DNA from: Paenibacillus soyae | GTDB lineage: Bacteria > Bacillota > Bacilli > Paenibacillales > Paenibacillaceae | Reading direction: 5' to 3' | NCBI RefSeq assembly: GCF_024623455.1 | Contig: NZ_JANIPJ010000027.1 | Coordinates: forward strand, 1-64,000 | DNA length: 64,000 nucleotides | Shown: positions 52,509 to 61,150 of the stretch, piece by piece | How the letters are laid out: the number at the start of each line of letters is the position of its first letter | Numbering within the stretch: the first letter of the stretch is position 1 | Translations under genes and position numbers: made by a program | The notes under the pieces: model-generated | Seen by the model: only the letters and a program-made list of their open reading frames with translations | Told to the model about the DNA's origin: nothing | Databases searched by the model: none

Positions 52509-52907
52509 ATGAGTACCTTTCAGGTAGAAATCGTAACGCCTGAGCGCAAGGTGTACGAAGAGACGGCGAACATGGTTAGCGTAACGGGAGTGGAAGGCGA
52601 GCTCGGCATCCTGCCGAACCACATTCCGCTTGTAACGCCTCTTCGCATCGCTCCGGTTACAATCAAGCGCAATGGCCAAGTCGATGTCGTAGCCGTGAAC
52701 GGCGGCTTTATCGAAGTCCGCAAGGACAAAGTCGTCATCCTAGCCGAAAGCGCTGAGTTGGCGAGAGACATTAACGTGGATCGTGCCGAGGCTGCCAAGC
52801 AACGCGCTCAGCAGCGCCTAGGCGCAAGACAAGATGAAGTCGATTTCCGTCGCGCCGAGCTAGCGCTTCAGCGCGCGATGAATCGTCTGAACGTCTCGAA
52901 GCGTTAA
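52509..52907 (+). CDS. atpC: ATP synthase F1 subunit epsilon
   Basis: 132 residues. Beta-sandwich start FQVEIVTPERKVYEETANMV and a C-terminal two-helix tail (about 88-132) that can inhibit ATP hydrolysis. GGGAGG lies before the ATG. Last gene of the operon, followed by a strong terminator. Confidence 0.97.
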   Translation: MSTFQVEIVTPERKVYEETANMVSVTGVEGELGILPNHIPLVTPLRIAPVTIKRNGQVDVVAVNGGFIEVRKDKVVILAESAELARDINVDRAEAAKQRAQQRLGARQDEVDFRRAELALQRAMNRLNVSKR

Positions 52908-52922
52908 TCGAATAATAAGAAG

Positions 52923-52961
52923 AAGGCATCCGCAGGCTTAACAGCCGGGATGCCTTTTTTT
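52923..52961 (+). terminator. Terminator of ATP synthase operon
   Basis: AAGGCATCC pairs with GGGATGCCT (offset by one) and seven T follow. Confidence 0.9.
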
Positions 52962-53077
52962 GTTGTGTGCGCGTCTAGCTAAGCGGTAGCGACATCTCGT
53001 GTTGCTACTGGATATCGACAGGAGGGCATCCCGCTCTCGGGCGCGGCATCCTATTTGCTGGCTTTGGTTCGATCGGG

Positions 53078-53263
53078 AATAGCGGCATTTTCGGAGTTAT
53101 TTGCATGGATTTATTCGATTGGTCAGGAATAGCGGCAATAGTACCGTTAATTTTTAGGGCTGGTGACTGACCGGGCAATATAGGCTGAAATAACGGTAGA
53201 ATCGCCTCTATTCTCGGAAAAAGGGAAAGTTAGCTCGAAATAAGGGTACAATGTCCGTTATTT
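53078..53263. repeat. Four short AATARCGG-type palindromic repeats
   Basis: Related imperfect palindromes at 53078-53102, 53128-53153, 53189-53212 and 53239-53263, each of the form AATA(A/G)CGG or AATAAGGG, a short centre, then CCGTTATT or a variant. A fifth relative lies at 150-174. They fill most of the 456-bp gap between atpC and the chemoreceptor gene; nothing else is recognised there. Confidence 0.65.
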
Positions 53264-53363
53264 CGTTGCTGGTCGCGAATAAATATTTTTACCCATTACT
53301 AAAGACTTATGTTAGAATAGTTAACATCAAAAGAGAGAGAGAATTGTCGAAGAGAGTGGGGAG

Positions 53364-55658
53364 ATGCTTGTGTTTGATTGGCTGGGCATGAAAACAGGTT
53401 TTCCGCTTTGGGTATCGTGGCAGTTGAACAAGGATTGGAAGGAAGACGTGGAATCGACGTTTGAAGGCTTCGCGGAGACGCGCAAGGAGCTGCTGCTCAG
53501 CTGGGCAAGCGACAACTGGACCTTGATGGAACGGCTGCGCGCGGAAGTGGAAGCTGCTCTGAAGCCGGAATTGCCTCATTCGCAAGAACCGTTGAAGATG
53601 CCGATCGCGTCCAAGTCTTCTAAGGGATCGGCCAGCGTCGAACACTCTGTTACTGTGCAGAAGGCGCGGATCGAAGCCTTACTGAGAAGCACGTACAACA
53701 GGGCAACCGATATGACGGAGCTTTTCTATTTGGATAGGGACGGAAGCGTTGCGGCGACAACGCATGAATCCCATCTAGGCGAAAAGTATGGCGCGGACAG
53801 CATATTGCATGAAGCCATGCAATATGCGGGAGAGGGCATCGAAGGGCGAAACTGCTTGTTCGGTCCGTATCGCGATCCGGTCACGCTGCGGCTTGGCGCA
53901 AGAACCTCCTCGTTTCATGACGCCGTTACGCTTCTGTTCGTTGCACCGGTGAAGCAAAGCGGAGATATAGCGGGCTTCGTATGCGGCCGCGTGCCGAACG
54001 ATTGCCTCGGCGATCTAATCCAACGGGAATCGGGTCATATCTATCCGGATTCCGGGGACAACTACCTGTTCATGGCCGAGCCGGTATTGAACAAGCGCAT
54101 CAAACCGGGAACGGCGCTATCCCGCAGCCGGTTCGAGGATCATACGTTCACCCACGGCGAGAATCTGAAGGACGGCGTCAAGACCGAATGGGGAATGGTG
54201 ACGGTGAAGGAGCATACCGAGCTGGAGCTGCTCTTCACGGATCCGGCGACGGGCGAGCTTCATCCGGGCGTGGCGAACACCATTCGTAACGGAAGCAATT
54301 GCTTCGTTGAATTTCCCGGGTACTCCGATTATCGGCATATTCCCGTAATCGGGAAGGGCGTTACCTTCCGGCTGCCGCATTGTCCGGACAAGTGGGGCAT
54401 GATGTGCGAGGGCGATCTCGAAGAGGTGTACAGGCTGCGAAGCCTCAAATACCGTCAGCGCAGGCTGCATGTTCTGACGACGATAACGGCAAGCGCGCTT
54501 CTGGCGATTCTCGTGACGTTCGTAGCCATGCAAGCTCCGGTCTGGGCGATCGGGCTGGCAGCAGGCGGCTTTAATCTGTTATTCGGCCTCGGCGTGATCG
54601 GGTTTTTCAAGAAAAAAGAAGACCATCGCGTCGTAACTCATATACGTGACGTGACAAGGTTCATCCGCATGAACGCGGAAGGGAAGGGCGACCTGACCAA
54701 GCGTCTCCCTCTCGGCTCGTTCGATAACGATGAAGTGAAGGACATGGCCAAGTGGCTGAACAATATGATGGATTCCCTCGAAGGCATCATGCTGCAAGTG
54801 AGGGCCGCCGCATCCGATGTCACGGCCAGCCAGCGGGCGCTTAACGATTCGGCGAACGCCACCTCCCGTTCGACGGGCAGAGTCAGCGGCCAAATATCCG
54901 AGATGATCGGGAGCATCCGCCTGCAGTTGAAGGACATCGACATGGCCAAGGAAACCGCGGATACGATGCGAGAGACTCTGCTTAGACTGGAGGAGCAAGC
55001 CGCCGGGCAAATCGTTATGGCGCAGAAGGAAGTGGAGCGCATCGGCGATAAAATGGGACATATCTCGAGCAAGGTAGGCGAAACGAACCAAACGATTCGC
55101 TCCTTCATGGCGACGGTCCAGGACATTCAAAACGTGCTGCAGGTCATCGAACAAATATCCTCCCAGACGAATCTGCTGGCGCTTAACGCTTCGATCGAAG
55201 CGGCCCGCGTAGGCGAGCAGGGACGAGGGTTCGCCGTAGTCGCAAGCGAAATCCGTAAGCTCGCAAGCAGCACGAAGGAGTCGACGGAGGAAGTACACGC
55301 CATTACGCAAAAAATTTATCGGGAGGCGGAACGGGCATACGCATCCATGGATGAAGGCACGCAGGTTGTCGAAGAGGGCAATCAGTACGTGGCCGCCGCC
55401 AGAGCCACGCTATCCGCGGCCCATACTCAAGACGCGAGAAAGTCGGAGGTTGTCGACGCCGTCGTGCAGCTGCTCGAGAATATCGCTTTGGTCAGCCGCG
55501 AGAACCGGAAGGTGTCCGGCGAAGTGGAGAGCCGGATGAACGAGCTGATCGACGAGATGAAGAATGTCCAGCAGACGTCTCAGAACGTGGAATGGATTAC
55601 GACTCTGATGCATCAGATGGTGGGGCAATTCAAACTGACGGAGAGCCGCATTCGTTAA
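53364..55658 (+). CDS. Methyl-accepting chemotaxis protein, unusual topology
   Basis: 764 residues. The N-terminal ~365 residues lack any membrane helix or signal and contain a Cache-like stretch (FYLDRDGSVAATTHESHLGE; RLGARTSSFHDAVTLLFVAP). Two adjacent helices at about 371-392 and 395-416 (LTTITASALLAILVTFVAMQ; WAIGLAAGGFNLLFGLGVIG) form a hairpin, followed by a HAMP-like segment (~440-490). The signalling domain carries the canonical tip EQISSQTNLLALNASIEAAR. The sensor part is therefore predicted to be cytoplasmic, unlike typical periplasmic-Cache receptors. It presumably signals to CheA/CheW encoded elsewhere. Monocistronic between terminators. Confidence 0.9.
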   Translation: MLVFDWLGMKTGFPLWVSWQLNKDWKEDVESTFEGFAETRKELLLSWASDNWTLMERLRAEVEAALKPELPHSQEPLKMPIASKSSKGSASVEHSVTVQKARIEALLRSTYNRATDMTELFYLDRDGSVAATTHESHLGEKYGADSILHEAMQYAGEGIEGRNCLFGPYRDPVTLRLGARTSSFHDAVTLLFVAPVKQSGDIAGFVCGRVPNDCLGDLIQRESGHIYPDSGDNYLFMAEPVLNKRIKPGTALSRSRFEDHTFTHGENLKDGVKTEWGMVTVKEHTELELLFTDPATGELHPGVANTIRNGSNCFVEFPGYSDYRHIPVIGKGVTFRLPHCPDKWGMMCEGDLEEVYRLRSLKYRQRRLHVLTTITASALLAILVTFVAMQAPVWAIGLAAGGFNLLFGLGVIGFFKKKEDHRVVTHIRDVTRFIRMNAEGKGDLTKRLPLGSFDNDEVKDMAKWLNNMMDSLEGIMLQVRAAASDVTASQRALNDSANATSRSTGRVSGQISEMIGSIRLQLKDIDMAKETADTMRETLLRLEEQAAGQIVMAQKEVERIGDKMGHISSKVGETNQTIRSFMATVQDIQNVLQVIEQISSQTNLLALNASIEAARVGEQGRGFAVVASEIRKLASSTKESTEEVHAITQKIYREAERAYASMDEGTQVVEEGNQYVAAARATLSAAHTQDARKSEVVDAVVQLLENIALVSRENRKVSGEVESRMNELIDEMKNVQQTSQNVEWITTLMHQMVGQFKLTESRIR

Positions 55659-55703
55659 TGGTACGCTAATCATGCAATCATCCATGTACAATTCGAAGGA
55701 ATG

Positions 55704-55736
55704 GCCAGGCCCCCTTAAGCGGGCTTGGCTTTTTTT
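55704..55736 (+). terminator. Terminator after chemoreceptor gene
   Basis: GCCAGGCCC pairs with GGGCTTGGC (one G-T pair) and is followed by seven T. Confidence 0.88.
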
Positions 55737-55768
55737 GATGTTTTAGAAACTATGCCTCGAAAAAAAGC

Positions 55769-55788
55769 GGAATAACTGACGTTATTCC
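55769..55788. repeat. Inverted repeat GGAATAAC-TGAC-GTTATTCC
   Basis: Perfect 8-bp arms over a four-base loop, about 80 bp before the second germination operon. It may be a member of the AATAACGG repeat family or an operator; the sequence alone does not decide. Confidence 0.45.
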
Positions 55789-55868
55789 ATAAGAGCCATA
55801 CATAATTTACCCATGGAAGAGCTACCCTAAGGAGTGATCTTAGCCCAGTAAAAAGGAGGCTGCCGCCC

Positions 55869-57476
55869 ATGTTCCCGCAAGGTAAAACCAAAACGCTGAA
55901 ACCGAAAGCCGGCGGACAACGCGAATCCCCAATGGCGCGGCAGCACGAGGCGCAGCAGATGAGCGTCTACGAAGAAATGCCGATCGACCCCAGCCTCGCT
56001 TCCATGACGGAACGGCTTCAAGAGGAGCTGGGGCAGAGCGCAGACCTTATCGTAAGGGAGTTCGGCGGCAGCGAGCCGAGCAGCGCCAAGACGATAGCGG
56101 TCGTCTACATTCAAGCCATGATCGACGATACGAGGCTCGACGAGTTTATTATCCAGACCATGCAGGAGGATATGCTGTCGGGCGAAGAGCCGGAGAAGGA
56201 TTATGTCCGGATGAAGGACAAGTTGCTTGCCATAGGCATCGTATCGGAGCTTAAGACCTTCAAGGACTTGTTCGAGAAGCTGTTCCTGGGTTACGCGATC
56301 GTGCTGATGGAAGGCCAAGAGCAAGGCATTTCCGCTCATATCGTGGGAGGAGCAAGCAGGGGAGTCGACGATCCGAAGACGGAGATGACCATACGAGGCC
56401 CTCGCGAGGGATTCACGGAATCCATCCGCGTGAACTCCATGATGGTCCGGCGCAAAATCCGGAGCCCCAAGCTCTGGCTGGAACAGCATAAGGTAGGAGA
56501 AATCACGCAGACGCCGGTGGCGATCATGTACATTCAAGGGCTCGCCGGCGAAGAGATCATCGAGGATTTGCGCGACAGGCTGCAGGCGATCAAGATCGAC
56601 GGCATTCTGGAAACCAATTATATCGAGGAAATGATCAGCGACCAGAAGTGGTCGCCGTTCCCTACGATTATGTACAGCGAGCGTCCGGACGTCGTGGCGG
56701 CCGCGCTCCTGGAAGGCAGAATCGCGCTGCTCGTGGACGGCACGCCCTTCGCGCTGATCCTGCCGGTGTCGCTTAACGCGTTCTTCCAGGCGGCGGAGGA
56801 TTATTACCAGACCTTCCAAATGGCGACGTTCCTGCGGATGCTTCGATTTGTCTCCTTTGTCATCGCTCTCTTAATGCCGTCGGTCTACGTGGCCATTATC
56901 GGCTACCATCAGGAGATGATTCCGACGCAGCTGCTGCTCAAGCTCGCGGCGCAACGCGAGGGCGTGCCGTTCCCCGCTTATCTGGAGGCGTTCCTGATGG
57001 AGTTCGTGTTCGAAATATTGCGCGAAGCCGTACTCCGAATGCCGAGCGCCGCCGGCAGCGCCGTGTCGATCGTCGGCGGTTTGGTCATCGGCCAGTCGGT
57101 CGTGGAAGCCGGCATCGTATCCTCGGCCGTCGTTATCGTCGTCTCCTTCACGGCGATCGCCAGCTTCGTGTCGCCGATCTATAACTTGGGCATCGCGGCA
57201 AGGCTGCTCCGGTTTTTCCTGCTGTTCGCCGCTTCGACCCTCGGCTTCTACGGCATCGCGCTCGTGACGCTCGTTATTCTGCTGCATCTAAGCAATATCC
57301 GCTCCTTCGGCGTGCCATATCTGAAGCCGTTCGCGCCTTTCTATTGGAAGGACATGAAGGATTCCCTGATTCGCGTGCCGATGTGGCTCATGAAGCAGAG
57401 ACCGCAGAAAGCGGCCGAAGACGACAACATCCGCCAGAGCACGAAGCTGAAGCCACGGAAGGAGCCCTCCCAATGA
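55869..57476 (+). CDS. Spore germination protein, GerAA/GerKA family (operon 2)
   Basis: 535 residues. The N-terminal tail (about 1-45) is basic and Gln-rich; the soluble domain has IRGPREGFTESIRVNSMMVR and DGILETNYIEEMISDQKWSP. Five or so helices follow (RFVSFVIALLMPSVYVAIIG; EAFLMEFVFEILREAVLRMP). AAGGAGG precedes the ATG. Its stop overlaps the C gene. It is a paralogue of the protein at 27821-29353 and would give the spore a second germinant receptor. Confidence 0.96.
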   Translation: MFPQGKTKTLKPKAGGQRESPMARQHEAQQMSVYEEMPIDPSLASMTERLQEELGQSADLIVREFGGSEPSSAKTIAVVYIQAMIDDTRLDEFIIQTMQEDMLSGEEPEKDYVRMKDKLLAIGIVSELKTFKDLFEKLFLGYAIVLMEGQEQGISAHIVGGASRGVDDPKTEMTIRGPREGFTESIRVNSMMVRRKIRSPKLWLEQHKVGEITQTPVAIMYIQGLAGEEIIEDLRDRLQAIKIDGILETNYIEEMISDQKWSPFPTIMYSERPDVVAAALLEGRIALLVDGTPFALILPVSLNAFFQAAEDYYQTFQMATFLRMLRFVSFVIALLMPSVYVAIIGYHQEMIPTQLLLKLAAQREGVPFPAYLEAFLMEFVFEILREAVLRMPSAAGSAVSIVGGLVIGQSVVEAGIVSSAVVIVVSFTAIASFVSPIYNLGIAARLLRFFLLFAASTLGFYGIALVTLVILLHLSNIRSFGVPYLKPFAPFYWKDMKDSLIRVPMWLMKQRPQKAAEDDNIRQSTKLKPRKEPSQ

Positions 57477-58726
57477 GACGCGCGGCTGGAATTGGACCAG
57501 GCAAACTCCGGGCGAGACTTGTCAGGCTAATGCTCCTTGTCCTGTTGATGGCGGCCTGCGCGCCGCTCTCCGCGTGCTGGGACATTCAATATTTGGATCA
57601 GCTCGGCGTCGTGCTGGCGGTAGGCGTCGACGACGATCCGAAAGGGAAGTTTCGCTACCAGGTGACGGTGCAGGTCGTTCTTCCCCGGAATGCCTCGCCA
57701 GGCGATCAGTCGGGCAACGGCAGCCCGGTCATGACGATCAGCGAGAAGGGCGATACGCTGTTCGAGGCGATTCGGAAAATGTCGGCGAAGACGTCGAGAC
57801 GATTGTTCTTCTCGCACATGCAGCTGCTGGCCATCCATGAGAATACGGCCAAAAAAGATTTGTACCCGCTGCTTGATCTCATCGACCGCAACGCGGACAT
57901 CCGGTCCGACATCAGCGTCGTCATCGCGAGGGGATTGAGGGCGGAGCAATTGCTGGAGATCCGAACGCAGATGGAGGCGGTTCCGGCCAATCAGATGAAA
58001 GAAGCGATCGAAGTGAACGAGAAAGCTCATGGACAGGTATTCAGCGTGCTCGTACGGGACATCGTCCGCATGGCCGACTCCCATCTGAAGGAAGCGGCGG
58101 TGCCTGCCATAGGGGTGGAAGGGATGCCGGAAGCGGGCAATAAGGATAACAACGTGACCCAGATCAAGCCGGACGTCATACCGGAGCTGACGACGATGGC
58201 CATCTTCCGCGATGGCGAGCTCGCCGGGTATCTGACTCCGAAGGAATCAAGAGGGTACGTCTTTCTGCGGAATCGGATCAAGAGCTCCGTGCTGAAGCTG
58301 AGCTGCCCGCGAACGGACGGTCACTATATAGTCGAAATTTTTGACTCCGATACCCGCACGAAAGTCCGGCAGTCTCCGCAAAGCAGCGATACCCCGCTCG
58401 TGCATGTGCAGGTTCGCATGGAGGCCAGCATCCACGAGCTGACCTGCCAGGACTTCAACGTTCATGACGAGAGCTCGTTCCGCGAAGTCGAGCTGGCCGT
58501 CAATCAAGCGGTGGAGGCGGAGCTAGACGCAGCCATAGGCGCCTTGCAGAAGAAGCTGAGAAGCGACGCGCTCGGCTGGGGGAGAGAAGTCTATCAAGAC
58601 CAGCCGGCCATGTGGAAACGAATATCCGGGAATTGGAACGACGTATTCCCGAACGTCCCATACGAGCTTGAATGCATTAGCCGGATCCAATCCATGGGGA
58701 TCAGGTCCAATTCCATTGCGAAGTGA
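57473..58726 (+). CDS. Spore germination lipoprotein, GerAC/GerKC family (operon 2)
   Basis: 417 residues from the ATG at 57473, overlapping the A gene stop (ATGA). The signal segment LVRLMLLVLLMAACAPLSAC has two possible lipid Cys; the LSAC box followed by WDIQYLDQLGVVLAVGVDDD is the likelier by analogy with the first operon's GCW start. A GerAC fold follows to the C-terminus. Part of the receptor complex on the inner spore membrane. Confidence 0.94.
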   Translation: MRRAAGIGPGKLRARLVRLMLLVLLMAACAPLSACWDIQYLDQLGVVLAVGVDDDPKGKFRYQVTVQVVLPRNASPGDQSGNGSPVMTISEKGDTLFEAIRKMSAKTSRRLFFSHMQLLAIHENTAKKDLYPLLDLIDRNADIRSDISVVIARGLRAEQLLEIRTQMEAVPANQMKEAIEVNEKAHGQVFSVLVRDIVRMADSHLKEAAVPAIGVEGMPEAGNKDNNVTQIKPDVIPELTTMAIFRDGELAGYLTPKESRGYVFLRNRIKSSVLKLSCPRTDGHYIVEIFDSDTRTKVRQSPQSSDTPLVHVQVRMEASIHELTCQDFNVHDESSFREVELAVNQAVEAELDAAIGALQKKLRSDALGWGREVYQDQPAMWKRISGNWNDVFPNVPYELECISRIQSMGIRSNSIAK

Positions 58727-58735
58727 GGGAAGCGC

Positions 58736-58975
58736 GTGGGGCCAATCATCGCCTGTGTACTGTTCGCCGGAGCCATGTCAATCTTGTTGTGGCACCAAAA
58801 TAAAAAAAGACAGCAAATCAAGGAAGGGGTATGGGCGATTGTGTTCCTCTGGGGGGCAATCGCGGTCATCGTCGCGAAGCTCCTGCACCTTCCGATGTCG
58901 CCGCCGACGGATTGGGTCGCCGCCATTACCGCTCCTTTGTACAAACCGATCGTTGCTTGGATAAAGGGGGGATAA
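58736..58975 (+). CDS. Small two-helix germination D subunit (operon 2)
   Basis: 79 residues with a GTG start: helix MGPIIACVLFAGAMSILLWH, a basic loop KKRQQIKEG, and helix VWAIVFLWGAIAVIVAKLLH. It lies between the C and B genes exactly as in the minus-strand operon, supporting a D-subunit role that tunes receptor response (inference from described D subunits). Confidence 0.82.
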   Translation: MGPIIACVLFAGAMSILLWHQNKKRQQIKEGVWAIVFLWGAIAVIVAKLLHLPMSPPTDWVAAITAPLYKPIVAWIKGG

Positions 58976-58979
58976 CGAT

Positions 58980-60167
58980 ATGACCAAAGGAACCGGAGCC
59001 GCCAACGGAACCATTACTTCGGGTCAGCTGTCGAAGCTGCTTTTCTTGTTCAGCATCGGAAGCGCGGCGCTGCTGCTGCCAACCGCCGTCGTGTCGATCG
59101 CGAAGCAGGACAGCTGGATTTCGATGCTGCTCGTCATTCCGTTCCATTACGCGTTCATCTATATTTATCTCCTGCTACATAAGCGGTTCCCGAAGATGAC
59201 GCTCGCCCAGTACGCGGAGAAGATCGCCGGGGTTTGGCTGGGCAAAGCCGTGACCCTGACGTTTGTGTTTTTTTTCGCCCTGCTTGGAGGGCTGGTGCTG
59301 AATAACGTCACCGATTTTTTGTCGAAATCGGTGCTTCCCCAGACACCGGATTGGTTTATCGGCGGCACGTTTATGATCAGTATCGCTTATGCCGTCTTTT
59401 TGGGAGTGGAGACGATCGCCCGCACCGGGGAAATTCTGTTTGCCTGGACGCTGTTCATTATCGGGCTCATCTCGTTCACGCTGATCAACCAAATGCATGC
59501 GGACAACTTGCTTCCGATGCTGTACAACGGCTGGAGCGGCCCGGTCAAAGGCATCTATCCGGTCCTGGGGTTCCCCCTTGCGGAATGCGTATTCCTGACG
59601 GCTATTCTGCCGATGATCAAGGACGAGGAACGGACGAAGCTGAAACGAATGATCGGCTGGTCCGTGCTCCTGAGCGGCGGTGTCGGCGTCATCATCTCGT
59701 TTCTGATCGTGTCCGTGCTTGGGGTCGAAGAAGCGATGAGAAGTCCGTTCTCCGTCTACGAGATGGCCAAGAGCATCAATATCGAAGAAATTCTCGTGCG
59801 GGTCGAAATTTTGGTCGCGATGGTGTGGATCGGCACCGTCTTCACGAAGCTGGCCATTACGGTGTATTCGCTTGTCGTCATGCTATCGCAAATGCTGAAG
59901 CTGAGGACGTATCGCTCCCTTGTATTCCCGATGTGCCTGCTTATCGTGCCCCTGTCGCTGATCGTTTACCGCAACAGCATCCATGCGGGCACGTTCGCTC
60001 TGGAGGTGTGGTCGGTATACGCGGTCCTGCAGGGAGTGATCCTCCCGCTGTCGCTGCTCGCCGTCGCCAGGCTGTTCGACAAGAAGAGCGCGGAGGACGG
60101 CAGATTTCCCGAAAAAACGCCCAAAACCCCCGTCAGCGCCGGGGAGACGGCGGACAAGCAGGGGTAA
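58980..60167 (+). CDS. Spore germination permease subunit, GerAB/GerKB family (operon 2)
   Basis: 395 residues. Ten helices of the spore permease fold; ITSGQLSKLLFLFSIGSAAL opens helix 1 and AYAVFLGVETIARTGEILFA matches the conserved block in the other operon's B protein. A charged C-terminal tail (about 365-395) is cytoplasmic. GGGGGG lies a few bases before the ATG. The germinant is unknown. It is the last gene before the nuo promoter. Confidence 0.95.
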   Translation: MTKGTGAANGTITSGQLSKLLFLFSIGSAALLLPTAVVSIAKQDSWISMLLVIPFHYAFIYIYLLLHKRFPKMTLAQYAEKIAGVWLGKAVTLTFVFFFALLGGLVLNNVTDFLSKSVLPQTPDWFIGGTFMISIAYAVFLGVETIARTGEILFAWTLFIIGLISFTLINQMHADNLLPMLYNGWSGPVKGIYPVLGFPLAECVFLTAILPMIKDEERTKLKRMIGWSVLLSGGVGVIISFLIVSVLGVEEAMRSPFSVYEMAKSINIEEILVRVEILVAMVWIGTVFTKLAITVYSLVVMLSQMLKLRTYRSLVFPMCLLIVPLSLIVYRNSIHAGTFALEVWSVYAVLQGVILPLSLLAVARLFDKKSAEDGRFPEKTPKTPVSAGETADKQG

Positions 60168-60175
60168 CTCCGTCA

Positions 60176-60204
60176 TAGACGGTCCGAATCGCTTCTGCTA
60201 TAAT
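60176..60204 (+). promoter_or_regulatory. Probable promoter of nuo operon
   Basis: TAGACG (60176-60181), 17-nt spacer, TATAAT (60199-60204) preceded by TG as an extended -10 (TGCTATAAT). nuoA starts 63 bp downstream. Confidence 0.7.
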
Positions 60205-60266
60205 TGTGAGGAAAAATTGACCATGTACAGACATCCTGCATACCATCCTGTGACGGAGGCGATTGT

Positions 60267-60632
60267 ATGGATCACTATGTCAACCATTACGTCGTGGTCG
60301 CCATTTTCCTCGTGCTGGGCATTCTGCTGCCGGTCGTCGCGCTGACGGTCGGACGGTGGCTGAGGCCCCATAAGCCGACCGATCCGAAGCGGAGCACGTA
60401 CGAGAGCGGCAACGAGCCCGTAGGCGAAGGTCAAGTCAAGTTCAACATCCGGTACTATCTGTTTGCGCTTATGTTTGTCATCTTTGATGTGGAAACCGTT
60501 TTCTTATACCCTTGGGCCGTTGCGTACAATAAGCTCGGCCTTTTTGTTCTGGTCGAAATGTTCATTTTTGCGGGAATGCTGCTCGTCGGACTTCTATATG
60601 CTTGGAAGAAGAGGGTGCTCAAATGGAACTAA
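60267..60632 (+). CDS. nuoA: NADH-quinone oxidoreductase subunit A
   Basis: 121 residues, three helices. STYESGNEPVGEGQVKFNIR and YYLFALMFVIFDVETVFLYP are the family signatures (the conserved acidic residues near quinone entry). First gene of the complex I operon. It overlaps nuoB by ten bases. Confidence 0.97.
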   Translation: MDHYVNHYVVVAIFLVLGILLPVVALTVGRWLRPHKPTDPKRSTYESGNEPVGEGQVKFNIRYYLFALMFVIFDVETVFLYPWAVAYNKLGLFVLVEMFIFAGMLLVGLLYAWKKRVLKWN

Positions 60633-61150
60633 ACGGCTTGGACCTGGGATCCATTACGCTTGAGGAACGCAAAGAACTGGAACGCAACGTGTTCATGGGC
60701 ACGCTGGAGCAGCTGAAGGCCTGGGCCCGAAGCAATTCGCTCTGGCCGCTCACCTTCGGCCTCGCCTGCTGCGCCATCGAGATGATGGGCACAGGGGCTT
60801 CGCATTACGATCTCGACCGGTTCGGCGTCATGTTCCGAACGTCGCCGCGCCAGTCCGACGTCATGATCGTGTCGGGCACGGTGACGAAGAAGATGGGGCC
60901 GCTGCTGCGAAGGCTGTACGACCAGATGCCCGAGCCCAAATGGGTCATCGCGATGGGCTCCTGCGCCACGGCGGGCGGTCCGTACGTGAAATCGTACGCC
61001 GTCATCAAAGGCGTCGACCAGATCGTGCCGGTCGATGTATATATCCCGGGCTGCCCGCCGAATCCGGCGGCGCTCATCTACGGCATTAACAAGCTTCAGG
61101 AGAAAATTCGCTTCGAGGCGAAGACCGGGAAGCGGGTGACGGGCCGATGA
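60623..61150 (+). CDS. nuoB: NADH-quinone oxidoreductase subunit B
   Basis: 175 residues from the ATG at 60623, inside the nuoA end. The N2 [4Fe-4S] ligands appear as the adjacent Cys pair in FGLACCAIEMMGTG, then GSCATAGGPY and YIPGCPPNP. This cluster passes electrons to quinone. It overlaps nuoC by four bases (ATGA). Confidence 0.97.
   Translation: MELNGLDLGSITLEERKELERNVFMGTLEQLKAWARSNSLWPLTFGLACCAIEMMGTGASHYDLDRFGVMFRTSPRQSDVMIVSGTVTKKMGPLLRRLYDQMPEPKWVIAMGSCATAGGPYVKSYAVIKGVDQIVPVDVYIPGCPPNPAALIYGINKLQEKIRFEAKTGKRVTGR

Noticed and set aside
51048..52679. 543-residue minus-strand open frame opposite atpD
   Set aside because: Antisense shadow of a highly conserved gene with strong codon bias; no domain or ribosome binding site.
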